A DNA stretch of 14,082 nucleotides from Proteobacteria bacterium UBA7415 (GCA_002470515.1 DKML01000015.1:461312-475393); one strand, 5' to 3'; shown: positions 1-7,111, counted from the stretch's first letter. The notes: generated by a model from the letters alone, not told the origin. Program-made: numbers and translations.

Positions 1-41
1 AGATTAAAACTCGCTAAAGGCTCTTTTCATTAAAAATAACA

Positions 42-65
42 TGAGTCTCTTCAGACTTGGTTTTT
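42..65 (+). terminator. Weak hairpin plus T-run, possible terminator of an upstream gene
   Basis: AGTCT (44-48) and AGACT (53-57) form a perfect 5-base stem around the loop CTTC, extendable by two G-T wobbles to 42-59. TTTTT follows at 61-65. It may end a gene lying left of the window. The stem is AT-rich and short, so this may be chance. It overlaps the proposed recQ -35 element. Confidence 0.22.
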
Positions 66-84
66 AACGCTTGATGAGTTTAAT
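57..84 (+). promoter_or_regulatory. Candidate recQ promoter
   Basis: TTGGTT at 57-62 and TTTAAT at 79-84 are separated by 16 bases and resemble a sigma-70 -35/-10 pair, with the -10 matching TATAAT in 5 of 6 positions. Transcription would start near 91, leaving a leader of about 40 bases before the recQ ATG at 130. The -35 match is poor (TTG only). Otherwise positions 1-129 hold no gene I can support. Confidence 0.3.
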
Positions 85-129
85 CGGCTCGCGCATACTT
101 CTCCACCGTTTTCGTTTTTGAGTTACTCG

Positions 130-1947
130 ATGAATCAAGGACAGCTCCTCGAGCAAGCACATACCGTACTGCGTGAAACATTCGGTTATGGCACGTTTCG
201 CCTGCTTCAAGAAGAAGTAATTTCTTCTGTTTTTGCAGGCGAAGACAGCTTGGTTCTAATGCCAACAGGCGGGGGCAAGTCGCTGTGTTATCAAGTTCCG
301 GCGCTTGTGTTACCAGGTTTGACTCTGGTGGTCTCGCCACTTATTGCTTTGATGCAAGACCAAGTTGAATCACTGCGCCAATCCGGCGTAGCGGCGGCGT
401 ATCTAAATTCAAGTCAATCGGCCAGCGATAGCGCAGCCGTAATACGCCAGCTCTATGATGAAGAGTTGAAGCTTTTATATGTAGCGCCTGAAAGATTATT
501 GTTGGAGTCAACATTAGGTCGGCTGTCCCAAGTGACTGTCAGTCTTATAGCCATTGACGAAGCGCATTGTGTCTCTCAGTGGGGGCATGATTTTCGATCT
601 GCCTATCTCGGTCTGCATGTGCTCAAGCAGGCATTCCCAAGTACGCCGCGTATTGCGCTAACGGCGACGGCTGATGCGCGAACCCAAACCGAAGTTATTC
701 ATAGGCTAGCACTTGCTGAACCTAGACGGTTTTTGTCAAGTTTTGACCGGCCTAATATCCGTTACCAAGTAAAAGTTAAAGGCGATGCAAAGTCGCAATT
801 ATTGACCTTTTTAAGTGGCTATCGGGGGCAGTCAGGTATTGTTTACTGCATGTCACGGAGCAAAGTCGATTCAATGGCGGCTTGGCTGTGTGGTAAAGGT
901 TTTAAAGCTTTGCCCTACCATGCGGGCATGGATAACGTAACACGCGCAAAGAACCAACATGACTTTATCCACGCGGATGACGTAATTATGGTGGCGACCG
1001 TGGCATTTGGTATGGGGATCGACAAACCGGACGTACGCTTTGTCGCCCATTTAGACCTACCTAAAAGCCTAGAAGCCTATTATCAAGAAACGGGTCGAGC
1101 GGGCCGCGACGGTTTACCTAGCGAGGCGTGGATGGTCTATGGCCTGCAAGACGTTATGCGTATTGTGAAAATGGTGCAAGATTCTAGTGCCAACGAAGAA
1201 GTAAAACGTGTGGATCGCGCAAAAATCAACAGTTTATTAGGTTGGTGCGAATCAACTACCTGTCGACGTCGCGCGCTCTTGTTATATTTTGGTGAGCAGA
1301 GCGAGGGAGGGTGTGGCAATTGCGATATTTGTCTACAGCCGCCACGAACTTGGGATGCGACCGAAGCGGCGCAAAAATTATTGTCGACTGTCTATCGAAC
1401 CGGTCAGCGCTTTGGTTCAGGTCAGGTGATTGATGTTCTACGCGGTAAAGACACGGCAAAAATAAGGCAATTTGGCCACCAACAGCTTAGTACTTACGGA
1501 ATTGGAAGTGACCTTGCCGACGCGCAGTGGCGTTCAATTTTAAGGCAATTGCTAGTGCAGGGGTATTTGGCGATTAATGAGTCTCAATACGGGGCAATTC
1601 AACTGGAAGAAAAGAGTCGAGCGCTTCTCAAAGGCGATTTGAAGCTATACCTACGGGAAGATCTCTTGACCGCGTCGGATAAGAGTCGCCAATCCGCGGG
1701 CTCTGCCCGAAAAAACAGCGTGGCGCCAGCTGATGAGGATCTCTGGGAGGCGTTGCGAGAAAAACGCCGCGAGCTTGCAGAAGCCGCTGGTATTCCGCCC
1801 TATCAAATATTTCATGACGCAACGCTGATGGAGCTTATGGAGTTTAAGCCCACCAACGAAGCGGAGTTTTTGCAAATAAATGGTGTCGGTCAACACAAGC
1901 TCGGCTTGTATGGGACAGAGTTTTTAGAACTCATTGCTGAGTCCTAA
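130..1947 (+). CDS. recQ: ATP-dependent DNA helicase RecQ
   Basis: RecQ unwinds DNA 3'-to-5' using ATP and acts in recombination and stalled-fork repair (known for the family). From the ATG at 130 the protein is 605 aa, close to the roughly 610 usual for bacterial RecQ. Visible parts, numbered from that ATG: Walker A PTGGGKS (45-51); DEAH box followed by CVSQWGHDFR (143-156, the aromatic-rich loop); motif VI QETGRAGRDG (about 325); zinc-binding CESTTCRRRALLLYFGE and CGNCDIC (about 373-404); an RQC winged-helix region; and a C-terminal HRDC domain (about 527-605) with LWEALREKRRELAEAAG. A TTG at 118 is an in-frame alternative start adding four residues; neither start has a clear Shine-Dalgarno, and ATG is preferred. 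The gene looks intact. It converges on the MFS gene with a 50-base gap that has no clear terminator. Confidence 0.97.
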   Translation: MNQGQLLEQAHTVLRETFGYGTFRLLQEEVISSVFAGEDSLVLMPTGGGKSLCYQVPALVLPGLTLVVSPLIALMQDQVESLRQSGVAAAYLNSSQSASDSAAVIRQLYDEELKLLYVAPERLLLESTLGRLSQVTVSLIAIDEAHCVSQWGHDFRSAYLGLHVLKQAFPSTPRIALTATADARTQTEVIHRLALAEPRRFLSSFDRPNIRYQVKVKGDAKSQLLTFLSGYRGQSGIVYCMSRSKVDSMAAWLCGKGFKALPYHAGMDNVTRAKNQHDFIHADDVIMVATVAFGMGIDKPDVRFVAHLDLPKSLEAYYQETGRAGRDGLPSEAWMVYGLQDVMRIVKMVQDSSANEEVKRVDRAKINSLLGWCESTTCRRRALLLYFGEQSEGGCGNCDICLQPPRTWDATEAAQKLLSTVYRTGQRFGSGQVIDVLRGKDTAKIRQFGHQQLSTYGIGSDLADAQWRSILRQLLVQGYLAINESQYGAIQLEEKSRALLKGDLKLYLREDLLTASDKSRQSAGSARKNSVAPADEDLWEALREKRRELAEAAGIPPYQIFHDATLMELMEFKPTNEAEFLQINGVGQHKLGLYGTEFLELIAES

Positions 1948-1997
1948 TCCAACATACTTCTATTAAGTCAGTGCTATGAGGTAATGCTTTAGGCTGT

Positions 1998-3209
1998 CTA
2001 AGACCTATCTGCTCGGACCTTTATAAGAGCGATTTTACGTTGTTTTAGAGTCAGCGCTGCTAAGCAAATTGACCAGAATAAGGTCATGCCGATTGCGACA
2101 TTGATTACGCCGCCCCAGCCATACCTAAACAGTAGCCACCCGGCCGAAAAAGCGGCTATGGCTTGCACGCCAAACACCATGAAGTCATTACACGCTTGGA
2201 CCTTAAATTTTTCCTCAGGTGTGTGGCTAAGCCCTAGTCGCGCGGTGCTCGTCATGAATAGAAAATTCCAGCCCATTCCAAGTAACACCAGTGCCCACCA
2301 GTAGTGCATGACTTCTTGGCCTGAGTAAGCAATTGTGCACATTATGAGGTAGCAGGCGAGCCCAGCAAATAGCAGGCTGGTGCTAAGACCCTGTTTGAGC
2401 AACTTGCCAGTGAGCAGCGAAGGCAAAAACATCGCTATGATATGAGCTTGAATAACCCACGCGGCATGACTAACTGTATGGCCCTCAAGTTCATGCATGC
2501 TGACTGGTGTAGCAGTCATAACCAACGCCATGATGCCAAAGCCAAAGCCTGCTGAACCCGCCGCAATGAGAAAGCTGGGTTGACGGACTATGGACCACAA
2601 TGGCCGGCCGGTAGAGTTTTCTACGACAATCGGTTTGGCTTGCTCCGTGTATTGCGTTAATAGCAATAGCGCACCGCTAAGGATGCATACGAGTAGAATA
2701 AAAGAGCCTGTGAAATCAGCTGAGTCTGCAAACAGGTGTTGCCCATATTGACCCATCCATGGACCTAGAAAAGCGGCCGTAAGGTTGGCGAGTAAAGCCA
2801 AGGTTAATCCATCCGATTGTTGCTTTGTGCCGACGGCATTTTCCAAAATAATAAATCGTCCTTGCTGAGCGAAAGAAGCGTTCGCACCTAACAAGAACGC
2901 ACCCAATACGAACAACCAGAAGTTTCCGATACTAACGGCATACGCCGCGAGTACAGCGGCGCCTATAGCCATGCTAAGCGAGATGGTTACACCGCGCTTG
3001 CGGCCAACCCGTTGCATCAACAGTGCAGCGGGTATGGACGCGCTTGCTGTGCCTATCACCACTACCGCGTAGGGAAGAGTCGCCATTGCAGCAGTGGGGG
3101 CGAGTTTAGCGCCAATCAAGCCAGCAATAAGGACCATCATTGACGTTGACCCAAAACTCAACGCCATCACAGCAGACATAACCCAAATGTTCTTGGGTAG
3201 GTTTAGCAT
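1998..3209 (-). CDS. MFS transporter, substrate unknown
   Basis: A 403-residue, very hydrophobic protein with about 12 membrane segments, matching the major facilitator superfamily in length and pattern. The loop between segments 2 and 3 carries QRVGRKRG (66-73), a variant of the conserved MFS loop motif with its Gly and basic residues. Another conserved-looking stretch is GANASFAQQGRFIILENA (about 108-125). The C-terminus is short and basic (LKQRKIALIKVRADRS). It should sit in the inner membrane and move a small solute or drug by ion-coupled transport, but nothing shows the substrate. Its ATG (3207-3209) overlaps the end of the HIT gene by 7 bases (3203-3209), so the two are probably co-transcribed and translationally coupled. 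There is only a weak AAGAG about 11 bases upstream of the start. Confidence 0.88.
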   Translation of the reverse strand: MLNLPKNIWVMSAVMALSFGSTSMMVLIAGLIGAKLAPTAAMATLPYAVVVIGTASASIPAALLMQRVGRKRGVTISLSMAIGAAVLAAYAVSIGNFWLFVLGAFLLGANASFAQQGRFIILENAVGTKQQSDGLTLALLANLTAAFLGPWMGQYGQHLFADSADFTGSFILLVCILSGALLLLTQYTEQAKPIVVENSTGRPLWSIVRQPSFLIAAGSAGFGFGIMALVMTATPVSMHELEGHTVSHAAWVIQAHIIAMFLPSLLTGKLLKQGLSTSLLFAGLACYLIMCTIAYSGQEVMHYWWALVLLGMGWNFLFMTSTARLGLSHTPEEKFKVQACNDFMVFGVQAIAAFSAGWLLFRYGWGGVINVAIGMTLFWSICLAALTLKQRKIALIKVRADRS

Positions 3210-3640
3210 GGTGAGAACTCTTCGCTTGATGCGCTCAAAGCTCTAGAGATTTTGTTCGAGACTTTTTGCAATTCTGCGGCGTTATACTGATACGCTGGCG
3301 CATGGCCCCATACAGGTGCTGGCCAAGCGGGATCGTCGTGGAGCCTCACAATATGGTGAACGTGTAGTTGAGGTACTACATTACCTAGGGCGCCAATATT
3401 TAGCTTATCGCCGCTAAATAGATGCATGATGGTTTGACCGATAAGGGCTGATTCGATGGTTAGCTGAGCTTGCTCGTGGTCTTTTAGCTGATAAATCTCG
3501 CTGATATTCGCGCGTTGTGGAACCGCTATGAGCCAAGGGTAGTTGGCGTCGTTCATTAATAAAACACGGCACAGCGGATATGTCCCCAAGGGGATTGTAT
3601 CGAGTTCAAGTTGCGGGTGTAAAACAAAAGAAGTGGCCAT
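3203..3640 (-). CDS. HIT-family nucleotide hydrolase/transferase-like protein
   Basis: A 145-residue protein of the histidine-triad superfamily, whose members hydrolyse or transfer nucleotidyl groups, for example on dinucleoside polyphosphates. Seen: KLNIGALGNVVPQLHVHHIVR at about 79-99, containing the conserved Asn-x-Gly stretch (N81) and the triad His93-x-His95-His96. The spacing is the H-x-H-H variant found in a COG0537 branch common in proteobacteria, where the motif is followed by AWPxPVWG, as here (DPAWPAPVWG). The upstream PWLIAVPQR matches the substrate-pocket strand of that branch. It is the first gene of a minus-strand pair with the MFS transporter and diverges from the DUF1285 gene. 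No Shine-Dalgarno precedes the ATG (3638-3640). The exact substrate cannot be inferred. Confidence 0.9.
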   Translation of the reverse strand: MATSFVLHPQLELDTIPLGTYPLCRVLLMNDANYPWLIAVPQRANISEIYQLKDHEQAQLTIESALIGQTIMHLFSGDKLNIGALGNVVPQLHVHHIVRLHDDPAWPAPVWGHAPAYQYNAAELQKVSNKISRALSASSEEFSPC

Positions 3641-3659
3641 AGGAGTGTCTATTACGTGA

Positions 3660-3674
3660 CGTCTATTTGAGACG
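3660..3674. promoter_or_regulatory. Inverted repeat in the divergent HIT/DUF1285 promoter region
   Basis: CGTCT (3660-3664), a 5-base spacer and AGACG (3670-3674) form a perfect inverted repeat between two divergent genes. It is placed where a dimeric regulator could control both. Each arm is only 5 bases, so chance is possible. Confidence 0.25.
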
Positions 3675-3717
3675 GCTAGCTTAGCGAGCGCTCATGATCT
3701 ATTCAAGCAATTTGCTC

Positions 3718-3723
3718 TATACT
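3718..3723 (+). promoter_or_regulatory. Candidate -10 element immediately before the DUF1285 start
   Basis: TATACT matches the sigma-70 -10 consensus in 5 of 6 positions and ends 6 bases before the ATG at 3730. If used, transcription would begin at or within a few bases of the start codon, giving a leaderless mRNA. No good -35 lies 16-18 bases upstream. Confidence 0.35.
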
Positions 3724-3729
3724 CCCACA

Positions 3730-4266
3730 ATGAGCAAATTAGATGATATCAGCGCACAGATTAAAGACCAGAAGCGTCCGCCAGTGGATCAATGGAAGCC
3801 TGAGCACGTTGGCGAAATCGATATTCGGATCGACACCAAAGGTCTTTGGTTTCACGAAGGTGATGTAATACAAAGGCCGGCATTGGTTAAGCTGTTCGCT
3901 TCAATATTATGGTTCGAGAACAACACCTATTACTTAGTCACCCCGGTAGAAAAACTCAAAATAGAGGTTTCTGATGTCCCCTTTTTGGTCAATCACTGCG
4001 AGCGAGTGGATGGCGTTTGGGTGGCTACCGATAATGTTCAAACTCAAACGATCATTGGTCCCGAAAACCCAGTTGAATTACGCAATTTCATTGATCAAAA
4101 GGTCCCTTATATTAATGTTCGTTATGACCTGTGGGCGCGCGTCAATCGCAGTGTTTACGTTGAATGGGTAAATGCAGCGTTGGACGAGTCAACGACTCTA
4201 AATGATCCAGTTCCGGCCGAGTTAGTACTTCGCAGCGGTGATTACCAATTTAAAGTCGCAGAGTAG
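3730..4266 (+). CDS. DUF1285 domain-containing protein
   Basis: From the ATG at 3730 the protein is 178 aa, the usual length for DUF1285 (PF06938). Recognisable family features are PPVDQWKPEHVGEIDIRI near the N-terminus, then DTKGLWFHEGDVIQRPALVKLF and the FASILW...YYLVTPVEKLKIEV stretch, followed by DVPFLV. There are no transmembrane segments or signal peptide, so it is probably cytoplasmic. The family's molecular role is not established; structural work has suggested signalling or ligand binding. An in-frame ATG at 3694 would add 12 residues (MIYSSNLLYTPT) that do not resemble the family and would overlap the best -10 sequence, so the later start is chosen. The gene is divergent from the HIT gene and ends 13 bases from the convergent end of rsgA. 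Confidence 0.87.
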   Translation: MSKLDDISAQIKDQKRPPVDQWKPEHVGEIDIRIDTKGLWFHEGDVIQRPALVKLFASILWFENNTYYLVTPVEKLKIEVSDVPFLVNHCERVDGVWVATDNVQTQTIIGPENPVELRNFIDQKVPYINVRYDLWARVNRSVYVEWVNAALDESTTLNDPVPAELVLRSGDYQFKVAE

Positions 4267-4279
4267 GCCGTCACCTCCT

Positions 4280-5332
4280 TTACAGGACAAGTCCTCTGGC
4301 TTGTTGCTCTTGAATTGCTTCCTTGGTCGCGTTAAAGCTAGCGAAACGGCGAGGGCTAATGCTTCCATCTTGAACGGCTTGTGCCACCGCGCAGGCGGGT
4401 TCGCCTTCGTGACGGCAGTCGCGAAATTTGCAACGTGCCGCTGCAGAGTCAATTTCGATAAAACCTTGTTGTAAGTCGTTAACGCCTATATGCCAAAGGC
4501 TAAAGTCTCGAATTCCTGGGGAATCTATCAATTGGCCTCCACTAGATACGTGGAATAAGGTGGCTCTGACGGTCGTATGCGTTCCTTCCCCTGAGTGCTG
4601 AGATAAAGGGCCAACCTCTAAGTTTAGTTCTGGCATTAAGGTATTGATTAGGCTAGATTTGCCCACCCCTGATTGACCGACTACGATGCTCGTTCGGCCT
4701 TGTATTAGCTCAGGAAGATTGGCGAGTTCGGCCGCTTGGTGTCTAGAGCTGATAACACTAACCGTGTCATACCCCAAGTCTTGGTAATGCTGGAGAAGAG
4801 GGTCGATGCTTTGTCGGTTTTCTCTATCTAATAGATCGGCTTTGTTCAATACAAGTATTGGTCGCACCCTAAGCAGCTCTGCCGCAACTAGATATCGGTC
4901 GATCAAATTAGGTTGAGGAGTCGGAGCGCACGCAAAAACAATGAGCATTTGGTCGATGTTGGCGGCCATGGGTTTTAGGCGGCCAAAATTGTCCGGGCGT
5001 TCAAGTACACATGAGCGAGTTTGGCGAGAAACAATGACACCAGTCAGGCCAGGTGCGGCACGCCACACTACACGGTCACCTGCTACGATGGGTCCTAAGT
5101 TCATACGCGCAACACATCGATGAATTTCCCCTGCGTCAGCGCCTTCAAGTGCTTCGATCTCGAACTCCTTACTGTAACGGCTGCGAACTAACCCTGCTTG
5201 TTCACTGCTTAGCTGGCCCGATTGAAGCTGGCTCTCGAGGTCTCGTTGTTTTTTTTGTGAGCGGGCTTGGCGCTCTTCTTGAATCTTGTCTGCACGCCAA
5301 CGCTGTCTTCGGTTTAATTTGCGTTCGCTCAT
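4280..5332 (-). CDS. rsgA: Small ribosomal subunit biogenesis GTPase RsgA
   Basis: RsgA (YjeQ/EngC) is a circularly permuted GTPase that binds the 30S subunit late in assembly. The 350-residue product matches the family length. Seen: a long basic N-terminal arm (1-55, RRQRWRADK); an OB-fold region (about 60-115); then the GTPase motifs in permuted order, G4 NKAD (163-166), G1 GQSGVGKS (219-226), the GTHTT switch (250-254) and G3 DSPG (270-273); and the C-terminal zinc site with C301, C306, H308 and C314 (CKFRDCRHEGEPAC). All key residues are present. Its ATG overlaps the stop of the GIY-YIG gene as ATGA (5329-5332), indicating translational coupling. No Shine-Dalgarno is visible of its own. 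A run of eight A in the coding strand falls in the Gln-Lys-Lys-Gln codons near residue 27. Confidence 0.97.
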   Translation of the reverse strand: MSERKLNRRQRWRADKIQEERQARSQKKQRDLESQLQSGQLSSEQAGLVRSRYSKEFEIEALEGADAGEIHRCVARMNLGPIVAGDRVVWRAAPGLTGVIVSRQTRSCVLERPDNFGRLKPMAANIDQMLIVFACAPTPQPNLIDRYLVAAELLRVRPILVLNKADLLDRENRQSIDPLLQHYQDLGYDTVSVISSRHQAAELANLPELIQGRTSIVVGQSGVGKSSLINTLMPELNLEVGPLSQHSGEGTHTTVRATLFHVSSGGQLIDSPGIRDFSLWHIGVNDLQQGFIEIDSAAARCKFRDCRHEGEPACAVAQAVQDGSISPRRFASFNATKEAIQEQQARGLVL

Positions 5333-5715
5333 TTTGGCGATTTAACCGTTGATTGCGCTATAGCACTAGAGACAAGAGTAAACGAGCTGCTTGCCTGAAA
5401 TCCATCTACCAGCGCTTCTTTGTGCTGAGATGGCAATCGCTTAATATTTGACTCGCGTTTGCATGCCGCGCTGCGGTCCATGGCCGTTTCAACATAGGCT
5501 AAAGACACGGGTCGTCGTGCTCTGGTGTATTTGGCTGCTTTTTTTGAATTTTCATTGTGTTCTTCTACGCGTCGTTCGACGTCGGTTGTGACCCCAGTAT
5601 AAAGACTGTTGTCTGCACAACGAAGCATGTATACGTACCAGGTTGAGCAGCCACTTTTAGGTAAAGCGTGATTGCTTCCAGATATGCTGTTGTTGCTATT
5701 GCTATTGCTGGACAA
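5329..5715 (-). CDS. GIY-YIG nuclease-superfamily protein (YhbQ/UPF0213-like)
   Basis: A 128-residue protein with a single GIY-YIG domain, related to the small UPF0213 proteins; YhbQ members are reported DNA-processing nucleases, but most are uncharacterised. Seen: WYVYMLRC (26-33) with the GIY-equivalent Tyr, LYTGVT (38-43) with the YIG-equivalent Tyr, ERR (R48), KYTRARRPV (62-70) and KRESNIKRL with the metal-binding Glu at 88. The start is uncertain. No ATG precedes the domain; the best upstream codon is TTG (5713-5715), and the frame stays open further upstream with no ATG until a stop near 5791. The first 25 residues are Ser/Asn-rich low complexity (SNSNSNNS) and may not all be translated. 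A 24-residue tail follows the domain. The gene lies directly upstream of rsgA, with a 4-base stop/start overlap. Confidence 0.85.
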
Positions 5716-6180
5716 ATTAGAGAGGCCTTTGATTATCTTGATCGTCGTACTAGTAAACCGCTTTGTGAGCGCTCGTTTAGCATGGGTCTTCTACAAAGGC
5801 ATATTGTAAACCGAAAACCAGAAGATCCAGAGGTTAATCGCCTAGCCATCAATAACGCCAAAAAACCCATAATTCGATTAACAAAGATTCTGTGTTGTTG
5901 TATTGTCGAGTTTATAAATGTTTAAAATACAAGGTGTTAACGCACTTGTTTAACTTACTAGTATAAAAAGAGGCGCACACCACGCACCGTTATTGAGATT
6001 CGCGGTTTACTCGAGCATACTGATATACTAATTGCTCAGGCGTTGAATATTTCTTGAGTAGGTGTCACATCAGCATGCGATAGAAGGTATCGGTGCGTCA
6101 GATAATAAGATTTGTACTAGGGTGATGTCTCGAGACTCTCACACTAATATTGGCGTTTTCGCCATTCCAAGCTGGAAAAG
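5716..6180 (+). other. Non-coding upstream region of the Pil-Chp cluster
   Basis: These 465 bases hold no gene I can support; it is the shared upstream region of the divergent GIY-YIG/rsgA pair and pilG. Promoter-like hexamers on the plus strand are TATAAA (5962-5967), TATACT (6024-6029) and GATAAT (6101-6106), but none has a good -35 at proper spacing, so the pilG promoter cannot be fixed. An imperfect inverted repeat lies at 5929-5949 (ACAAG-G-TG, 6-base spacer, CACTTGT). A perfect 10-base palindrome, GTCTCGAGAC, is at 6127-6136. The last 30 bases contain two adjacent hairpins, described separately. Confidence 0.6.
6151..6177 (+). promoter_or_regulatory. Tandem leader hairpins covering the pilG ribosome binding site
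   Basis: Two small perfect hairpins abut: TGGCG-TTTT-CGCCA (6151-6164) and TTCCA-AGC-TGGAA (6165-6177). The 3' arm of the second contains the GGAA of the pilG Shine-Dalgarno sequence (GGAAAAG, 6174-6180), which sits directly before the GTG start at 6181. Folded, the pair could stack coaxially and hide the ribosome binding site. Each stem is only 5 bases, so stability is modest. Confidence 0.35.
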
Positions 6181-6594
6181 GTGAAAACAATTAACGAAGT
6201 TGCCCCTCAAAAAGGTTCGCAGTCCGCTATGACAGGAACAAAGGTTATGGTGATCGACAACAGTAATACGATACGTATGACTGCCGAGACCATCTTAAAA
6301 AAAGAAGGGTTCGAAGTGTTCACCGCAACTGATGGTTTTCAAGCCATGTCAGTGATTGCTGACACTCGCCCCGACATTATCTTTGTCGACATTATGATGC
6401 CACGATTAGACGGGTATCAAACTTGCAAACTTATTAAAAATAATAAGCATTTTCGCGACACCCCAATCATTATGCTGTCTAGCAAAGACAGTTTGTTTGA
6501 TAGAGCGCGCGGGCGTGTTGCTGGTTCAGATGAACATATTAACAAGCCCTTTACAAAAGCAGAACTGCTTCGTGCGATCGAGCGTTTTGTGTAG
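6181..6594 (+). CDS. pilG: Type IV pilus response regulator PilG
   Basis: PilG is a single-domain CheY-like receiver phosphorylated by ChpA; in Pseudomonas it promotes pilus extension and cAMP synthesis. The 137-residue protein (Pseudomonas PilG is about 135) has the PilG signatures TIRMTAETILKKEGFEV, IIFVDIMMPRLDGYQTCKLIKNN and IIMLSSKDSLFDRARGR. Numbered from the GTG: phospho-acceptor D70, switch Ser S100/S101, Lys K122 in INKPF. The acidic pocket reads VIDNS: D26 is kept but the following residue, Asp in nearly all receivers, is Asn27. The GTG start at 6181 is chosen because GGAAAAG directly precedes it; an ATG at 6229 would give a 121-residue protein that still contains the whole receiver. 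It is first gene of the cluster, and a terminator follows its stop. Confidence 0.95.
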   Translation: MKTINEVAPQKGSQSAMTGTKVMVIDNSNTIRMTAETILKKEGFEVFTATDGFQAMSVIADTRPDIIFVDIMMPRLDGYQTCKLIKNNKHFRDTPIIMLSSKDSLFDRARGRVAGSDEHINKPFTKAELLRAIERFV

Positions 6595-6617
6595 CGAGGT
6601 GACGGGTGGATTATTTG

Positions 6618-6660
6618 AATGAGAGGCTGAGTTACTGAGGCCTCTTCATTGCATTTTTTT
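6618..6660 (+). terminator. Rho-independent terminator between pilG and pilH
   Basis: AATGAGAGGC (6618-6627) pairs with GCCTCTTCATT (6640-6650) to give a 10-base-pair stem with one bulged T and a 12-base loop. Three bases later there is an uninterrupted run of seven T (6654-6660). It lies 24 bases after the pilG stop and 48 before the pilH start. It should end or attenuate transcription leaving pilG. Confidence 0.75.
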
Positions 6661-6678
6661 ATAATTTTTAGATTTATT
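6649..6678 (+). promoter_or_regulatory. Candidate pilH promoter downstream of the terminator
   Basis: The stretch after the terminator stem is very AT-rich. A perfect TATAAT is at 6660-6665 but lacks a -35. Alternatively TTGCAT (6649-6654) and TTTATT (6673-6678) are 18 bases apart. Either would start transcription 20-40 bases before pilH. The terminator upstream makes a promoter here plausible, but the T-rich sequence can mimic one. Confidence 0.3.
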
Positions 6679-6707
6679 AATCAACTTAGAACCTTACTGA
6701 AGATCCT

Positions 6708-7079
6708 ATGGCTAATAATATAATACTTGTTGTCGATGATTCCAAAACGGACTATTTGTACGTTAAAAGGATTCTTGATCAGGGAGGCTACACAGTAGCC
6801 TATGCTGACTCGGGCGAGAGAGCTCTTGAAGAGGCAAAGAGGTTGTCGCCTGACTGCATCATCATGGATGTGGTTATGCCGCAAATGAACGGCTTTCAAG
6901 CTACGCGAGCTCTGAGTAAAGATCCGGCGACACAACAGATTCCTGTCATTATGCTGTCGTCTAAATCAGATCAGATTGATAAGGTATGGGCCGAGCGTCA
7001 AGGCGCCACCGACTATGTGGTTAAGCCGGCAAATCCCAAAGAATTACTCACTAAAGTGATGGCTGTGGTGGGTGCTTAG
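6708..7079 (+). CDS. pilH: Type IV pilus response regulator PilH
   Basis: PilH is the second CheY-like regulator of the Pil-Chp system. In Pseudomonas it acts on pilus retraction and drains phosphate from ChpA. At 123 aa it matches the family (about 121). It is a complete receiver with all active-site residues: acidic pair D10-D11 (VVDDSKTDYLYVKRIL), phospho-acceptor D54 (CIIMDVVMPQMNGF), S84/S85 (IMLSSK) and K106 (VVKPANPKELL). The DYLYVKRIL and KVWAERQGATDYVVKP segments are typical of PilH rather than PilG. The ATG at 6708 is preceded only by a weak GAAG. pilI follows after 32 bases, so pilH-pilI are likely co-transcribed. Confidence 0.95.
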   Translation: MANNIILVVDDSKTDYLYVKRILDQGGYTVAYADSGERALEEAKRLSPDCIIMDVVMPQMNGFQATRALSKDPATQQIPVIMLSSKSDQIDKVWAERQGATDYVVKPANPKELLTKVMAVVGA

Positions 7080-7111
7080 GGCACTCGCTGGATACCAAAG
7101 AACAATCAATC

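Noticed and set aside
3302..3365. HIT motif with H-x-H-H instead of H-x-H-x-H
   Set aside because: This spacing followed by AWPxPVWG is a known branch of HIT proteins, not a damaged active site.
4285..4297. AGGAC-AA-GTCCT palindrome near the ends of the convergent DUF1285 and rsgA genes as a terminator
   Set aside because: The loop is only two bases, there is no T-run on either strand, and it lies within the rsgA coding end.
5668..5925. An 85-codon plus-strand open frame (GTG start) in the gap before pilG
   Set aside because: It begins inside the GIY-YIG gene on the other strand, its first part mirrors that gene's repeat, it has no Shine-Dalgarno and no recognisable domain.
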